A DNA stretch of 64,000 bases, taken from Petrosia ficiformis. Taxonomy: Eukaryota; Porifera; Demospongiae; Haplosclerida; Petrosiidae. The stretch is from NCBI GenBank assembly GCA_947044365.1, contig OX345636.1, forward strand, positions 19,198,548-19,262,547, read 5' to 3'. The translations under genes and the position numbers were made by a program. The notes below the pieces were generated by a model. That model saw only the letters and a program-made list of their open reading frames with translations, searched no databases and was not told where the DNA came from. Positions 31,701 to 42,200 of the stretch are shown one piece after another; positions within the stretch are counted from its first letter, which is position 1; every line of letters begins with the position of its first letter.

Positions 31701-33427
31701 TTAATAGTGGGATTATTCTTTGTGCTGTGGTCAAGTTATCAGGTATGAAATCCAAACCCCGTAGTGATTGTTGGCCATCATTAATGTTTTCACAGGAAGA
31801 TCAAGAAAAAGCTCGCAAGTATGGAATATTTAGTAGACCTATAGACTGTGGTCTATGTGATTTTGGGAAGGACGATTCTGCTAGTCCATTACTAGAGAAA
31901 AAGAAGAATGTAAGGAGAAAAACCCTGAATGCATTTATTATTATTTAGTAGAAACAGTAAAGGTCATTTTTTGATTAATGCAGTAAGGAGAAAGGTGAAC
32001 AGTGCATCCTCGTTATCTGAACACTTTTGTTTATGATACACATAAGTGTTGGAATAAGTTAATCTGTTCAGACAAGTGACATCAATAATCAAATGCTATG
32101 CTAATTGTACAATCTTTATTGTTTTTGCCTTCTGCATGCCCATATCAATCATTTTCTTTCTAGTTTGTGCTTATATCGACTACCATCAATCATCCAATTC
32201 CATAGCGCTCTGAAATGAAGATGTAGGATGTATATTGTACCTGTCATTATAAGCTTTGAAGTATCCTGCTTCTTTTCGATAGTCAAAATTTTCCTTTCTG
32301 TCCTCTTCATGGTTCTGACAGTTAGAATGACACTGTTTCATAGTTGCCACATGGCTTTTGAAATTTAAAACTGATAATCAAGATTCGGATATACTATATA
32401 TATAAACATAATGATGTATAGTCTTGCATTGCGTTGTGTAACATGCATGCTCCTAACAGAAATGCCACTTGGTCAGATGCATTGACAACAACGCACTGAA
32501 AGAAATCTATGTATAGTATATATTTATAGTACAATGCGTCCTCAGTTATCCTAACATCTTCATTTATGATACACTTAAGAAATGTTTGGATAAGTGAATT
32601 TGTATTTGCAATAAATAATTAAATCTCAATGGTGATTGTACAATAAGCGTCACAGTTATTGTGATGATGAACAAAATGAAGTAATACTCATCAGTTTAAT
32701 TACCTATTTTGTAAATTATAAGCTTCACTTCTGTTCCTTTTCTGTGCTCTGCAGTGTGGAATTATGGGTGTGGGTTTTGAAATTTACATTTGGATAATCG
32801 AGACAGATAACGGAGAATGCACTGTATATTATATTTTGTACATAATCAAACACTTTCATTCAATTGCTCATCATTCCTCTATTTTTTAAAGGAAGTCAAT
32901 GAAAGTAGGTCTCCAGAGGAACTATTGTTAATCTCCTTAGATATTGAATTTCATTGACTTCCTGTACGAAATGAGGAACTATTCCTTAGATACTGAATTT
33001 CATTTTTTTTTCAAGTGTTTTGACCAAATGTGGCTTAACGAGAAAACTAGAATAGCACAAGTTGCTAATATTAACCAGCTCCCCGAAAGATGCAGTGATA
33101 AACACCTTATTTTTGAGGGTAGAGCTGAGTACACTCATAGGCGAGAAAAAGCCTGACCCTAGTGGGGCTTGAACCTGCAACCTTTTGATTGCAGGCCACT
33201 AGAACCCCCAATAAGCATTGACTTCCTGTACAAAATGGCAGAATAGTGAGCAACTGAATGTGATCAAAATTAATTTGCAGAAAAATGTCCCTTTTCAAAA
33301 CAGTTATTGGTATTATAGCTTGTTGTTCTTATTTTCCCAGGATTTCAATGGATCCTCCTCTCAGGGTGGCGATGATGAGTATTTGTCTGTGACTAAACTT
33401 CCACTTAGTAATGATAATATCAATTGA
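25788..33427 (+). CDS. EamA/drug-metabolite-transporter family protein (ten-span type), 15 exons
   Basis: Exons: 25788-25997, 26057-26145, 27853-27937, 27993-28034, 28087-28143, 28195-28266, 30404-30446, 30512-30624, 30680-30728, 31195-31325, 31388-31504, 31563-31619, 31680-31742, 31796-31909, 33341-33427. All phases close, giving 442 residues. After a short N-terminus with one hydrophobic span (SPLILFIICFVTLISGM), two EamA repeats follow. Repeat one has YLYILGVYKAGPNIASAFQP, then PVWTAALAIATCTEKI. Repeat two has ITAYSYFFGAIFMGICSL, LITWANSQLSSIIVTAFWPV, LVAVLASWLILGIQFAPLQY and LGAVMLIVGLFFVLWSSYQE. The 'G-P-x-x-A-S-A-x-x-P' and 'P-V-x-x-x-L-x-x-x-E' signatures are those of DMT carriers and recall plant WAT1-type proteins. 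The substrate is unknown. The tail is acidic and Ser-rich, cytosolic. Nine of fourteen introns are 51-65 bases. Confidence 0.85.
26146..27852. other. Intron 2 of the EamA gene
   Basis: 1.7 kb with no clear repeat structure by eye. The minus-strand open frame at 27146-27397 has protein-like composition but no relative I know, and no flanking exons. Confidence 0.5.
28974..29232. mobile_element. Foldback element family J with about 57-bp arms
   Basis: The left end TGAATGCACTGAAGTGCAGA continues through CCCTCGCTGTAAAAA and ATTAATAAACATTTAAAGT. The right end is the inverse copy, ending CTGCACTTCAGTGCATTCA. The ends also contain the small palindrome GCACTGAAGTGC. About 145 bp of non-coding centre. 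Located in EamA intron 6. Confidence 0.85.
29446..29908 (-). pseudogene. Decayed ORF with a CxxC pair, possibly an OB-fold ssDNA-binding relic
   Basis: Two overlapping frames read one after another. The first (29908-29645) contains VRILGVKYLDELKKCLNCNS; the second (to 29446) contains ETLLTTHILVKSSE, LTATGDIVHKLCC and ITKMALLTCPPFSLM. The layout (CxxC, then hydrophobic strands ending PPF-x-x-M) resembles multicopy RPA-like or OB-fold proteins linked to transposons in invertebrates, but I am not certain. A frameshift near the second Cys pair breaks it. It lies antisense in EamA intron 6. Confidence 0.35.
30009..30020. promoter_or_regulatory. Perfect NRF1-type palindrome TGCGCATGCGCA
   Basis: Twelve-base perfect palindrome matching the NRF1 consensus, followed 25 bases on by AAAATGGCGGCTGAGG, a promoter-like YY1/start-type context. 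The following ATG frame stops after ten codons. It sits within an intron; it may be a relic promoter or an alternative start region for a short transcript. Confidence 0.45.
30720..30830. repeat. (TG)n microsatellite
   Basis: TG repeats with TCTG interruptions begin just after the splice donor of the exon ending at 30728. Confidence 0.9.
32000..32392. mobile_element. Pogo/Tigger-like MITE, copy 1
   Basis: The left end CAGTGCATCCTCGTTATCTG parallels the left end at 32532. Shared downstream blocks are TTTATGATACAC(A/T)TAAG and GGAATAAGT/GGATAAGTGAAT. The right end is diverged (TGATAATCAAGATTCGGATA). EamA intron 14. Confidence 0.6.
32532..32824. mobile_element. Pogo/Tigger-like MITE, copy 2, with TA duplication
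   Basis: The ends are CAATGCGTCCTCAGTTATCC and GATAACGGAGAATGCACTG, imperfect inverse copies. TA flanks each side (32530-32531 and 32825-32826). CAGTGCATTCTC-GTTATC ends are characteristic of pogo/Tigger non-autonomous elements. About 290 bp, no coding. Confidence 0.7.
33120..33210 (-). mobile_element. tRNA-derived SINE fragment (type 1)
   Basis: On the minus strand, TAGTGGCCTGCAATC...AAGG is followed by GGTTGCAGGTTCAAGCCCCA. The latter is a Pol III B box (GGTTCAAGCCC against GGTTCGANTCC) in a tRNA-like stem. The tail runs into TCAGGCTTTTTCTC. The tRNA fold is degenerate, so this is a SINE head rather than a working tRNA gene. Confidence 0.65.
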
Positions 33428-33691
33428 AGGAACTCCTATGCTTGTTGGAATAATAATGTTTTATGAAAATATTTTAAATTTCATTACAATCATTATCATA
33501 ATGTGCGGGATGCTTGTAAAAATCATTATGTAGTTATTCATGCAAATAAGATCTACATGAATTATGTTGTGGAGGGAAGGATAGCTCTCCAACAATTCAT
33601 TATAAACAGCATTGTCCCCAAAATAGTGTTGTCCTCAGCCCCATGCTTGATTGAGTGGGGACACAATATTATAAGCGGCACGTGACTAAAA

Positions 33692-36600
33692 ATGGCGACA
33701 GAACAAGAGATAACTGATCTCGCTGCATCCGCTAATGCTAAAACTCAGGAGAGAAAAGAAGACACAAAAGAGTTATGTAAAGACATGTTTGGTAAAGTTG
33801 CTGATTATGTGAATGGAGAATTAACTGGTTAGTTGGATTATATCATTTCTATGGAAACATTCATACACTACAAATTTCACCTTGTCCTCAGAAAAATGTT
33901 CATAGCTTTAGTTTGGAATGACCAATGATCTTTTTACCTGCACCATTTTCATAAAATTATCCTTCCCATTCTTTTGTGTGTATGTCAAATTTCAATCCAT
34001 TGCTTTGTTATTGAGTTACGATATATATAATCATGTATTTACCTTATGATATTAAACTATACACTATATTACATATAAACTCATCACATTCTAATTTTGA
34101 GGACATCGTGAATGTGAACAGACCTGTCTGTCTGTCTGTCTGTTTCTGTTGTCTATTGAGTAGGAAACAGAGGTCATGTGAGACACAAGTTCAAAAAAAA
34201 CATTGGCGCTGCTGCATCAGTGCTATATAATGTTTGGTCAACAATTTTCAATTGCAGTGTTTTTCAGCTTTCAAATTAAGGGTTGGGGACCACCATGGTA
34301 CCATATCTTAGGGGAAGCAATAATTTAATACAGGAACGGAAGGTCTGGCTAGTGAGACTAATACATGTAATTATTTCTAGAGTGCCATAAAACAAGGTTG
34401 TGTGTTCAACCATACAACTTTTACCACAACTAGCATGCATGATCTTCAATTTTAATAAAGAGAAATACACATTTTCAGTGCAGATACATGTGGTCTTGTG
34501 TGGCCAAACATTTGATAGGAAAGGCAGGACGTCTGGAGAAACTGTTACTTGTTATGCTTGGCTTCGTACAATATTTTAATTGTTAGAATTGTTGGCCAAT
34601 TGTCATTTTAGTTACAATGTAGTTCTTACTCAGTTATAATGATAGTTAACTAAACAATAGAAAATCATCATTCCAGTTATTAGGTTGAATCTCAAATATT
34701 TTAAAACCAACCAGAAAGATATATTTTTTATAAAGAACTCCTCTCACATTTACAATTAATATCAGTTACATAATGAACAATTGTTTTGATATCTGTTTCC
34801 CAGACATTCTCCCTCCACCACACAAGACTATATAATTAATGCATGTAGTTAAATTGACAATTTGGTTGGGGCAGGCTCTATTTTGTCTTATTCCATTGTG
34901 TTGTGTGTAATCTACTAATGTTGCATAGTGTGATGTTGTAATGATGTGATAGCAATCATATGTTTGAGGAAGTCTGAAAAACTCACACTTTTAGCTGAAT
35001 ATTATATTGAAGATGATGTATAATATATTAAATATATTCATAGACAGGGGTGTGGATATAAAGGGCTGACTGTTGGACATTTTGACCTATTTTCATCACT
35101 CTTGTCCTACTACTCATAATTATCAAATGTATACCAGCTGGGTGGTATACTGATATTTGTAGTTATTCACGATATTATGTAAATATCACTACTCACTTGT
35201 TGCAAAGTTTGAAATACCGATATTTCAAATACAGTTCCATGCATTTACGGTATTTCATTACCGTGGTGCGCATGCTCAATATCGTGTGATAATCGTGATT
35301 GAGAAGATGAGTCAAGAGCAGGGCTTGAAACACAACTTCAGCCGTATGGCAGTACTTCGGTTATTAATTCACTCATTTATTTCAAAACATTAAATTTGAT
35401 TAAGCATTTTGAGATTATTATTATTAGCAATTGTTAATTTTAACAGGTTGTGACCGTTGTGTGGGTATAATAATCACTTGAAAAATATCGTGATATCTAC
35501 CCATATCGTGATATTTTGCAGGCTAAATATTGGCATTAAACATATGCAATATTGCCCAGCCCTGATGTATACCATTATTTATGATAGATTTATCAGTACC
35601 ACTGCACATGTACTTGTATAAACACTGGTTAATATAACATGTATAGTTGTCCTGCTCAAGGCTATTCATTTACTGTGTCATTGTATTATTTTAGTGACTT
35701 GTGAGGAATATGACCTGTTACTAAGGCTGAACCAGATTACAATAGCTAAGTATAGTGACATGGGTAAACTAGCAGGTGGATTAACTGATGTGTCCAAAAG
35801 ACTCAACGAAAAATGTAAGTTTGTCTCTAACAAGTTAGAGGACGAGTAATGAATCTACAGGAAACAACATGACCATAGCTGAACTTGAACCACTGACCAT
35901 TCAATGAGGAGGCTCAAGCTGTAACCACTACGCCACACTGCCTCCCTAAAAAAAGGAGTGCCTATCAAACTGGGACGTTTTGATGGGAATGACTAAAACC
36001 ACATGTACAACAAGTGTACATGTATATAAGACCATAGTCTATCAGTTGCGGGGAACCAAAGTTCAATTATATCTCTAACTTAAAGTGCCTCCTGATCAAA
36101 TGGTCAGTGGTTCAAGTTCAGCTATGGTCATGTTGTTTCCTTGAAGTCTGTTTTTCTGTGTACTTGATTACTCACATAACACGGTTAATCCTAACCAACC
36201 TTTCTCTATCAAGTTAAAGGACATTAGGTAGCATTCTGTGACTTGTATGTACATCGTGATGTGAGACATACTTAGTAATCCTTAAATTCTTAAATTGTGA
36301 GCTTTGTATTCAATAGTGTCAATTGTTTGTGGAGCTCACAGAGATAACATGATGTTGCTAGTTGAAACTCCTAAATGCAAGATGTTTTCTTATCTTTCTC
36401 AGTTGTATCTTTACAACAGTATTGTGATCAGATAGATCAGATAGAGTCCAGTGTATCTGAACTTGAACAAACAGCATATCGTCTTGACAGCTATGCTAAA
36501 CAACTAGGTATGACAATAGTATATACTAATTATTTCCTATTGCACTAATGTTTGCAGGCCAAAAATCATGCATAATTATGCAATGGTATATTATTGCAAT

Positions 36601-38121
36601 GTTTGGAAGCCGGCTGATTCTAAAACGCGGAACGGAATGCAAAACGGAATTGAAACGGAATGATATTTTGGGGCGTGGCACGTATGACATCGACACCAAG
36701 TGACAACTCGCCGCTGTCTAAAAGGACGAAGACAAGCCTATGAGGGGTGAATAGTGCCAAAATTAGGATAAAGGTGGCTCCCCAGTGCTGTATCTGGCAA
36801 ACTGGGGGGGTCTGGGGGGCGGAGCCCCCCAGTTTAGGCCCTGGGATTGTTAGGGATATCATCCATGTTGTTTCCACTCGATGAATTAGCATGCCATTCG
36901 ACGACAAAGTTACACAATTTTCGTCCTAACTATACCATTGACACACTTCTACAGAAACAGGTAACAAAATGCAACGTGCCACGCCCCAAAATATCATTCC
37001 GTTTCCGTTCCGTTTTGCATTCCGTTCCCCGTTTTAGAATCAGCCTTGGAAGCCATTATGTTTTAAAAATTATGACAGCCTCAAGCCTAATATTTTGACT
37101 GTGGTTTTCAACTACACATGACTCAATGCATGCAGTCAAAATGATAGACAGATAGATAATTGATTATTTACATGTTTATCCATGGTAGCAGACAGAAGCC
37201 TGTAGTCAATACTAAAGGTCATTCACATTCACCTTGTCCTCAGAAAAAGGGTCATAACTTTAGTTTAGAATGACTAACAATCTTTTTACCTGTACCATTT
37301 TCATAAAATTATCCTTCCCGTTCTTTTTTGTGTATGTCAAATTTCAATTCATTGCTTCATTACTGAGTTACAGTATAATCATGTATTAACCTTATGACGT
37401 TAAACAATACACTATATTACATATAAAGTCATCACATTATAATCTTGAGGACATCGTGAATGTGAACAGACTATAGTACATATATAATAATAACAAGTTA
37501 AAATGTAGATTAGTGATAGGTGATACAAGCAAAAATAGTTTTTGGTACATCACTTGTATCACGAGTGCATGATGGAAAGTGTATAAGGTAGAATGAATCA
37601 CGTTTGAATTAGAAATATAATATGTTGCATTTGTCAGCTTTATTACTCTCAAAGATTTCATGAAGAGTTCTTTAAGTGCATTTATGTAAAATCATGCTTT
37701 GTTAGGTGTAGGGACAGCAAGGTGTCTCTCTGGGGCAGTGTTGCTCACATTTTTAGGTATACTTGATAATCATAACTCCCCACATTTTAAAGAAGACCCT
37801 GTCTGGGTAGCCATAAATACCAAAATCATCCTTTGTACATGTAAGTAGTAGGAAGGTATGTTAGCATTGAATTAATTATTGATTAGTATTATGAATAAAA
37901 TATCAATAAAAAGAATGACGTAACTTTCGAAAAGGGATGCTTCCAGCAAAATAATTTTGCCTGCAATCACCACCATTTTGTATAAGAAATAATCATGATA
38001 TTCATTTGATATACAAGTGGCCATACATATAACTATAATAATTTGTGATGGAATTTCAGTTTACAGATAATTTTTTTTAATCCTAACAGAAGCAAAGTTC
38101 AAAACATTGGAGAAGAGATAA
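33692..38121 (+). CDS. BLOC1S2: BLOC-1 complex subunit 2
   Basis: Four exons, 33692-33827, 35695-35814, 36403-36507 and 38090-38121, join in phase to 130 residues (human about 142). Conserved parts in order are [80 protein letters not shown] and the C-terminal AKFKTLEKR encoded by the tiny last exon. The protein is almost all helical and forms coiled coils within the octameric BLOC-1 complex. That complex acts in tubular endosome-to-lysosome-related-organelle sorting; the subunit is also shared with BORC. The start ATG is the first in frame (AAAATGGCGACAG). It follows the EamA gene in tandem by 264 bases. Introns carry MITEs and an inverted SINE pair. Confidence 0.93.
33872..34124 (+). mobile_element. 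MITE family A, copy 3
   Basis: Shares CACCTTGTCCTCAGAAAAA, GTCAAATTTCAATCCATTGC and the right end GAGGACATCGTGAATGTGAA with the family. A CTGT tetranucleotide run follows directly (34123-34150). BLOC1S2 intron 1. Confidence 0.8.
35135..35564. mobile_element. hAT-like MITE with 8-bp target duplication ATGTATAC
   Basis: ATGTATAC occurs immediately outside both ends (35127-35134 and 35565-35572). The ends are CAGCTGGGTGGTATACTGAT and, inverted, CAGGGCTGGGCAATATTGCA. TATCGTGATATT-type palindromes lie near both ends. 430 bp, non-coding, in BLOC1S2 intron 1. Confidence 0.8.
35858..35947 (-). mobile_element. tRNA-derived SINE (type 2), minus orientation
   Basis: The reverse strand reads GGCGTAGTGGTTACAGC (A box) and, about 35 bases on, GTGGTTCAAGTTC (B box), then AGCTATGGTCATGTTGTTTC. 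Both Pol III boxes are well preserved. BLOC1S2 intron 2. Confidence 0.75.
36085..36200 (+). mobile_element. tRNA-derived SINE (type 2), plus orientation, 5' truncated
   Basis: GGTCAGTGGTTCAAGTTCAG and CTATGGTCATGTTGTTTCC match the reverse complement of the copy at 35858-35947; the A-box part is not retained. The two copies face each other about 140 bases apart in one small intron. Confidence 0.75.
36612..37045. mobile_element. Mutator-like foldback MITE with 9-bp target duplication
   Basis: TTGGAAGCC flanks both ends directly (36603-36611 and 37046-37054). The arms are about 70 bp: GGCTGATTCTAAAACG, then GGAACGGAATGCAAAACGGA, then TGATATTTTGGGGCGTGGCA, mirrored at 36975-37045. Long arms and a 9-bp duplication are the hallmark of Mutator-like elements. 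The loop is GC-rich (GGGGGGCGGAGCCCCCC). BLOC1S2 intron 3. Confidence 0.88.
37211..37479 (+). mobile_element. MITE family A, copy 4 (best preserved)
   Basis: The left end ACTAAAGGTCATTCACATTC and right end GAATGTGAACAGACTATAGT are inverse copies. The interior is continuous with copies at 5578 and 33872. BLOC1S2 intron 3. Confidence 0.85.
37480..38089. other. Remainder of BLOC1S2 intron 3
   Basis: AT-rich sequence with no repeat family I can link and no exon-like frame before the last 32-base exon. Confidence 0.5.
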
Positions 38122-38419
38122 TTATATAGTTAGACTGAAATTTTTTTTTTTTATTATTCAATCAATAATTTTGTGTGGACATCAGAAATAATTATTGTGG
38201 ACTTACTACATGTAGTTACATCACTTAACCATTACTAAGGTGTCTGTGTAGTATGGGCTACCTACATGTACATGTGTATAATACTGTAGTTAATCTAGTT
38301 ACCCATTGACTTGTGATTAGTATTAATTTCAAAAATTACCGAGTAAGAATTTTATTTAACAAAACAAAGTTTTTTTTTGATAAACAATTCAGAAAAAAGA
38401 AAAGACAAAAAGAGTTGAT

Positions 38420-39197
38420 TTATCGACTGTATGGATGAAATGATGATCCACTGTGACCATGAGAATGTCCATGTTGATAAGATCTCATTGGACCATATCT
38501 TGAATTATAACCTAAAAATAACGGAATCACTATGTAATTAAATCTTGAACTTTGTATACTAAGTTAAACAAATCTGTGGAATACTGATTGTGTGTGTGTA
38601 AACACAAGCTGATCTAAGGCCTTTGTTGAACAATTCTTAAACTCACTCAAAGAGTGAAAGACTATATACAAGCATCGGTTATGTTACAATTTAATGAAGT
38701 AAATGTAACATTATAAATTATTTTTGAAGAAGCATAGTTGAAATTGTGTGTGTGTGTGTGTGTGTGTGTATTCATCTTTCTACAAAATCTTTGAAAAAGT
38801 TACTAGCACATTTACTTATGTAAAGGAAAACAAGTGTATATAGAGAAAAAAAAACATCCCTATGATTGCTTTACAAATTTAAGTGAAGATAAAAGTATGC
38901 TAAGTGGTGTCCAGCATTCAGTAATCATGGCTGACTTTATCATGCCTGAAACACAACAGCATACTATAGTTATTATTTCGATTATCTACTCTTCTTACCT
39001 TTTAAGGACCTTCTAGAACTTTCAGGAAGAATAGCCAGCTATTAGTTCCAGTTTCTACATAAGCTAGTAAAGCTACAATCAGCTTTCTTTCTGCTGCTTT
39101 GTACTAGTCTGTACTCTGTAGATAATTGACCGAGCCCCCCGAAAATGATGTAACTTCCTTAACTACGTATACAACGCATACTCGTGCAAGTGACACA

Positions 39198-39232
<35 letters not shown>

Positions 39233-42200
39233 ATACATCGAACCCGTGGGAAAGCAATCATAGGGATGGCCCTACGGGCCATAAACATATATAATAATCC
39301 TTTTTCTAAGGCTAGTTATGATAATTTACATACATGTTTTTTCTCGTTAGGGTACTGTTGGCAATGTATCGTCAAATAAACAACTTGAAAATATAATTTA
39401 ATTAAATTATTGATTAACAAGTTAAAGTGTTTTCCATACCTCCATCATCTCTTCTTCCTCCACCATATTGTTCATAGCCACCTCCATAGCCACCATATCC
39501 ACCTCCATAATTATAGCCTGACATATATCCGGGATAACCATGAGGAGGATAGTAAGAGAAATAGGCATGACCACCATATGGAGCCCAGTGAGTAGGGGCA
39601 CCACCACGTCCACCTTGAGGGTAGAAATGTCCACCACGCCCTCCTGGTCGTCCACCATAATGTGGAGATCCATACATTTGATTTTTCTTGTTGTCTTGCT
39701 CTCTTGGTGTCGCTCGTTTGACTTCAACCTGCAGAGAAATATAAGATTGTAGATATACATGTACAGTTGTACTGTAGGTGAGGTAGAGGTAACACCTTGT
39801 CTTTTAAGGATTGAAAATCTTTGACATGAGTTTAAATTAACAGATAATTGAACTTTGTATATATAACACCATAAATATTTCTTGAAAAGAAAAGGAAGCA
39901 GAACACAACCAGGAGCAGATCTTGGCCCTTTTATTGCACACTACAAACTGACACAACCTATAATGACCATGTGTTATTTTGAATATACTGTACAGTGTAC
40001 ATGTACATGTAATCATTCTAAGAGCCTGGGTACGAAGCTAATACTGTAGCCAAAGAAGCCCTCAATTAAGGTGGCGGTACGGCGGAAGCGAGAAACCATA
40101 CAATTGCCCGTTAATTATATTCATACTTTATTCATGATATTCATTTTGTGGTTGTAGTACAATACTATGCGCATGCAGAACTGCGTTAAATATACATTCC
40201 TGTGGTATTATCTCTGCTATAATGAATCAAAGTCAGTGGGTTGTACTGAGGTACATTTTTCTCAGCTCTAATAATCGGTACAGCTCTGAAATTTTGAACA
40301 AACGTTTGTTACACGTGTACCTACAAAACAACGAAGCAATTTTTTCAATAGCGAAGCACTTTGTTGAGAAATTTGTTGAAGAAGGATGATGATATACAAC
40401 CCCTGTGGTACAGAAACAGATATAAGGAAAAGGTCTTCGTTGTTTTTTAGACTAGGATGTATTCACTTTGCACAGTAAGTGTCCAGTCTTTGTCTTGTGT
40501 GTTTATGGAGAAAAATGTACCTTTGTGGCTGGTTCTGCTGACGATCATAACTCATGAATACAACATACAAAATACTTCAAATTTTCACTGATAATAAACT
40601 TCAATAAAATAATATTGTGTTGCAAATATGAAAATGATTTAAGAAATTGTAACAATGAAAAAACCAAAAAAAACTTTTTGCTATGAATATCGCCACCTTA
40701 AGCCAAAAGGTTTTTGCAAAAAATATTTTACTGTGTTATACAAAGTTTAAGAATCACCACAATGAATATAGAATCACAGTATGGGAACCCTTATGAAATA
40801 CAATATACATATATATATATATATAGATGTAAGGTGATTGATTATTGTTTGCGTGGTTACTAATTGTAGTGGTTTTCAGTGGATAGCCGAATGTGATGTT
40901 AACTTAACCCTTACCTGCATACATGTACATGTACATGTAGGTAAAGCAGGGAGGGTTACTTTAATCATTTTACAACTGATGGTTGTCATTCACAACTTTC
41001 AGAAGACATCTAGTAGCAAAAGAATACATGTACATTTACAAATTGGAAATACACCTCATCTAGTTTGAAGGCTACATGCATCACTCTCAAAGCACTGCCT
41101 TGAACTTGAATTGGTCATTACAATATCAAGCATTGGCTAAAGCTACAGTATAGTTCATAAAAAACGCTACGTAGAGTAGAGGTAATTACTCTGCAACTGC
41201 GCTCTACTGCTGCACAGTACCAGACCGCACTACCGCCGAAGTTCGCAGCGCAGTGCACGAGTACTGCGTTACAACGCAGTATTAAATAGCAATAGAGGGT
41301 GTAGCTGGCATTGAATATTTGCAGTTTATATGCTGCAGCGTAGCTGCTGTATATAAAATGACTTGCTCTTGCAGTACAAGGTGCTGTAAAATTACACATA
41401 CAGCAGTACCAAACGTTATTTAAAGCACTTATTGTATGCATTTTGACGTTAGTCTGGCGAGCCACGCCTTCGTTTGGAGCCACGTCGATGGGCTAATATA
41501 TTACAAACCTTTGAGCCTGAAAACTATATAGTGATTTTGACATTGCTTCTGGCCTGCAGTGATACGTTTTTATGTATTTTAATATTATTAAATAGCAATA
41601 GAGGGTGTGGCTGGCAATGAATATTTGCAGTTTATATGCTGCAGCGTAGCTGCTTATATAAAATGACTTGCTCTCGCAGTACAAGGTATTGTAGAATTAC
41701 ACATACAGCAGTACCAAACGTTATTTAAAGTATGCATTTTGAAGTTAGTCTGGCGAGCCATGCCTTCGTTTGGAGCGATGGGTCGACGTACGTCGATGGG
41801 CTACTATCCCGTCAAGCCTAGTACTGCATACTACCGACGAAGTATGCTGCGTTCTTCGTTCTACTTTATGCTTTAATTCGGTGTTTACTACTGTCCTTCT
41901 ACTCTACTCTACGTAGCGTTTTTTTGGAATGTACTGTACATGTACATGTACATTGTGTACAAGTTGTGTATTTTCACGTGAATCAAGCAATAAAAGTGTT
42001 TTTCTACACATGAAGGTTGCTTTTATACTGTGCTATGACTCATAAGACACACACAGAAGTACATGTACAAAATTACATGTACATGTATATGATTACAATT
42101 ACATGTACACAAAGCAAGCTTCAAGCCTTTCCTAACATCTATAAAGAGAGAGAATCTGAGAGAATCTACGCATGTAACAGTAAAATTTTGGTCGTTTGGC

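Noticed and set aside
31741..31948. Read-through of the EamA frame into introns giving a 192-codon frame
   Set aside because: Frame, splice dinucleotides and family similarity show exons 31388-31504, 31563-31619, 31680-31742 and 31796-31909 instead.
33120..33210. Possible tRNA gene
   Set aside because: A B box is present but the acceptor and anticodon arms do not form a proper cloverleaf, so it is a SINE head.
39414..39760. Plus-strand frames opposite the glycine-rich hnRNP exon
   Set aside because: They are shadows of the minus-strand GGY-rich coding exon 39440-39728.
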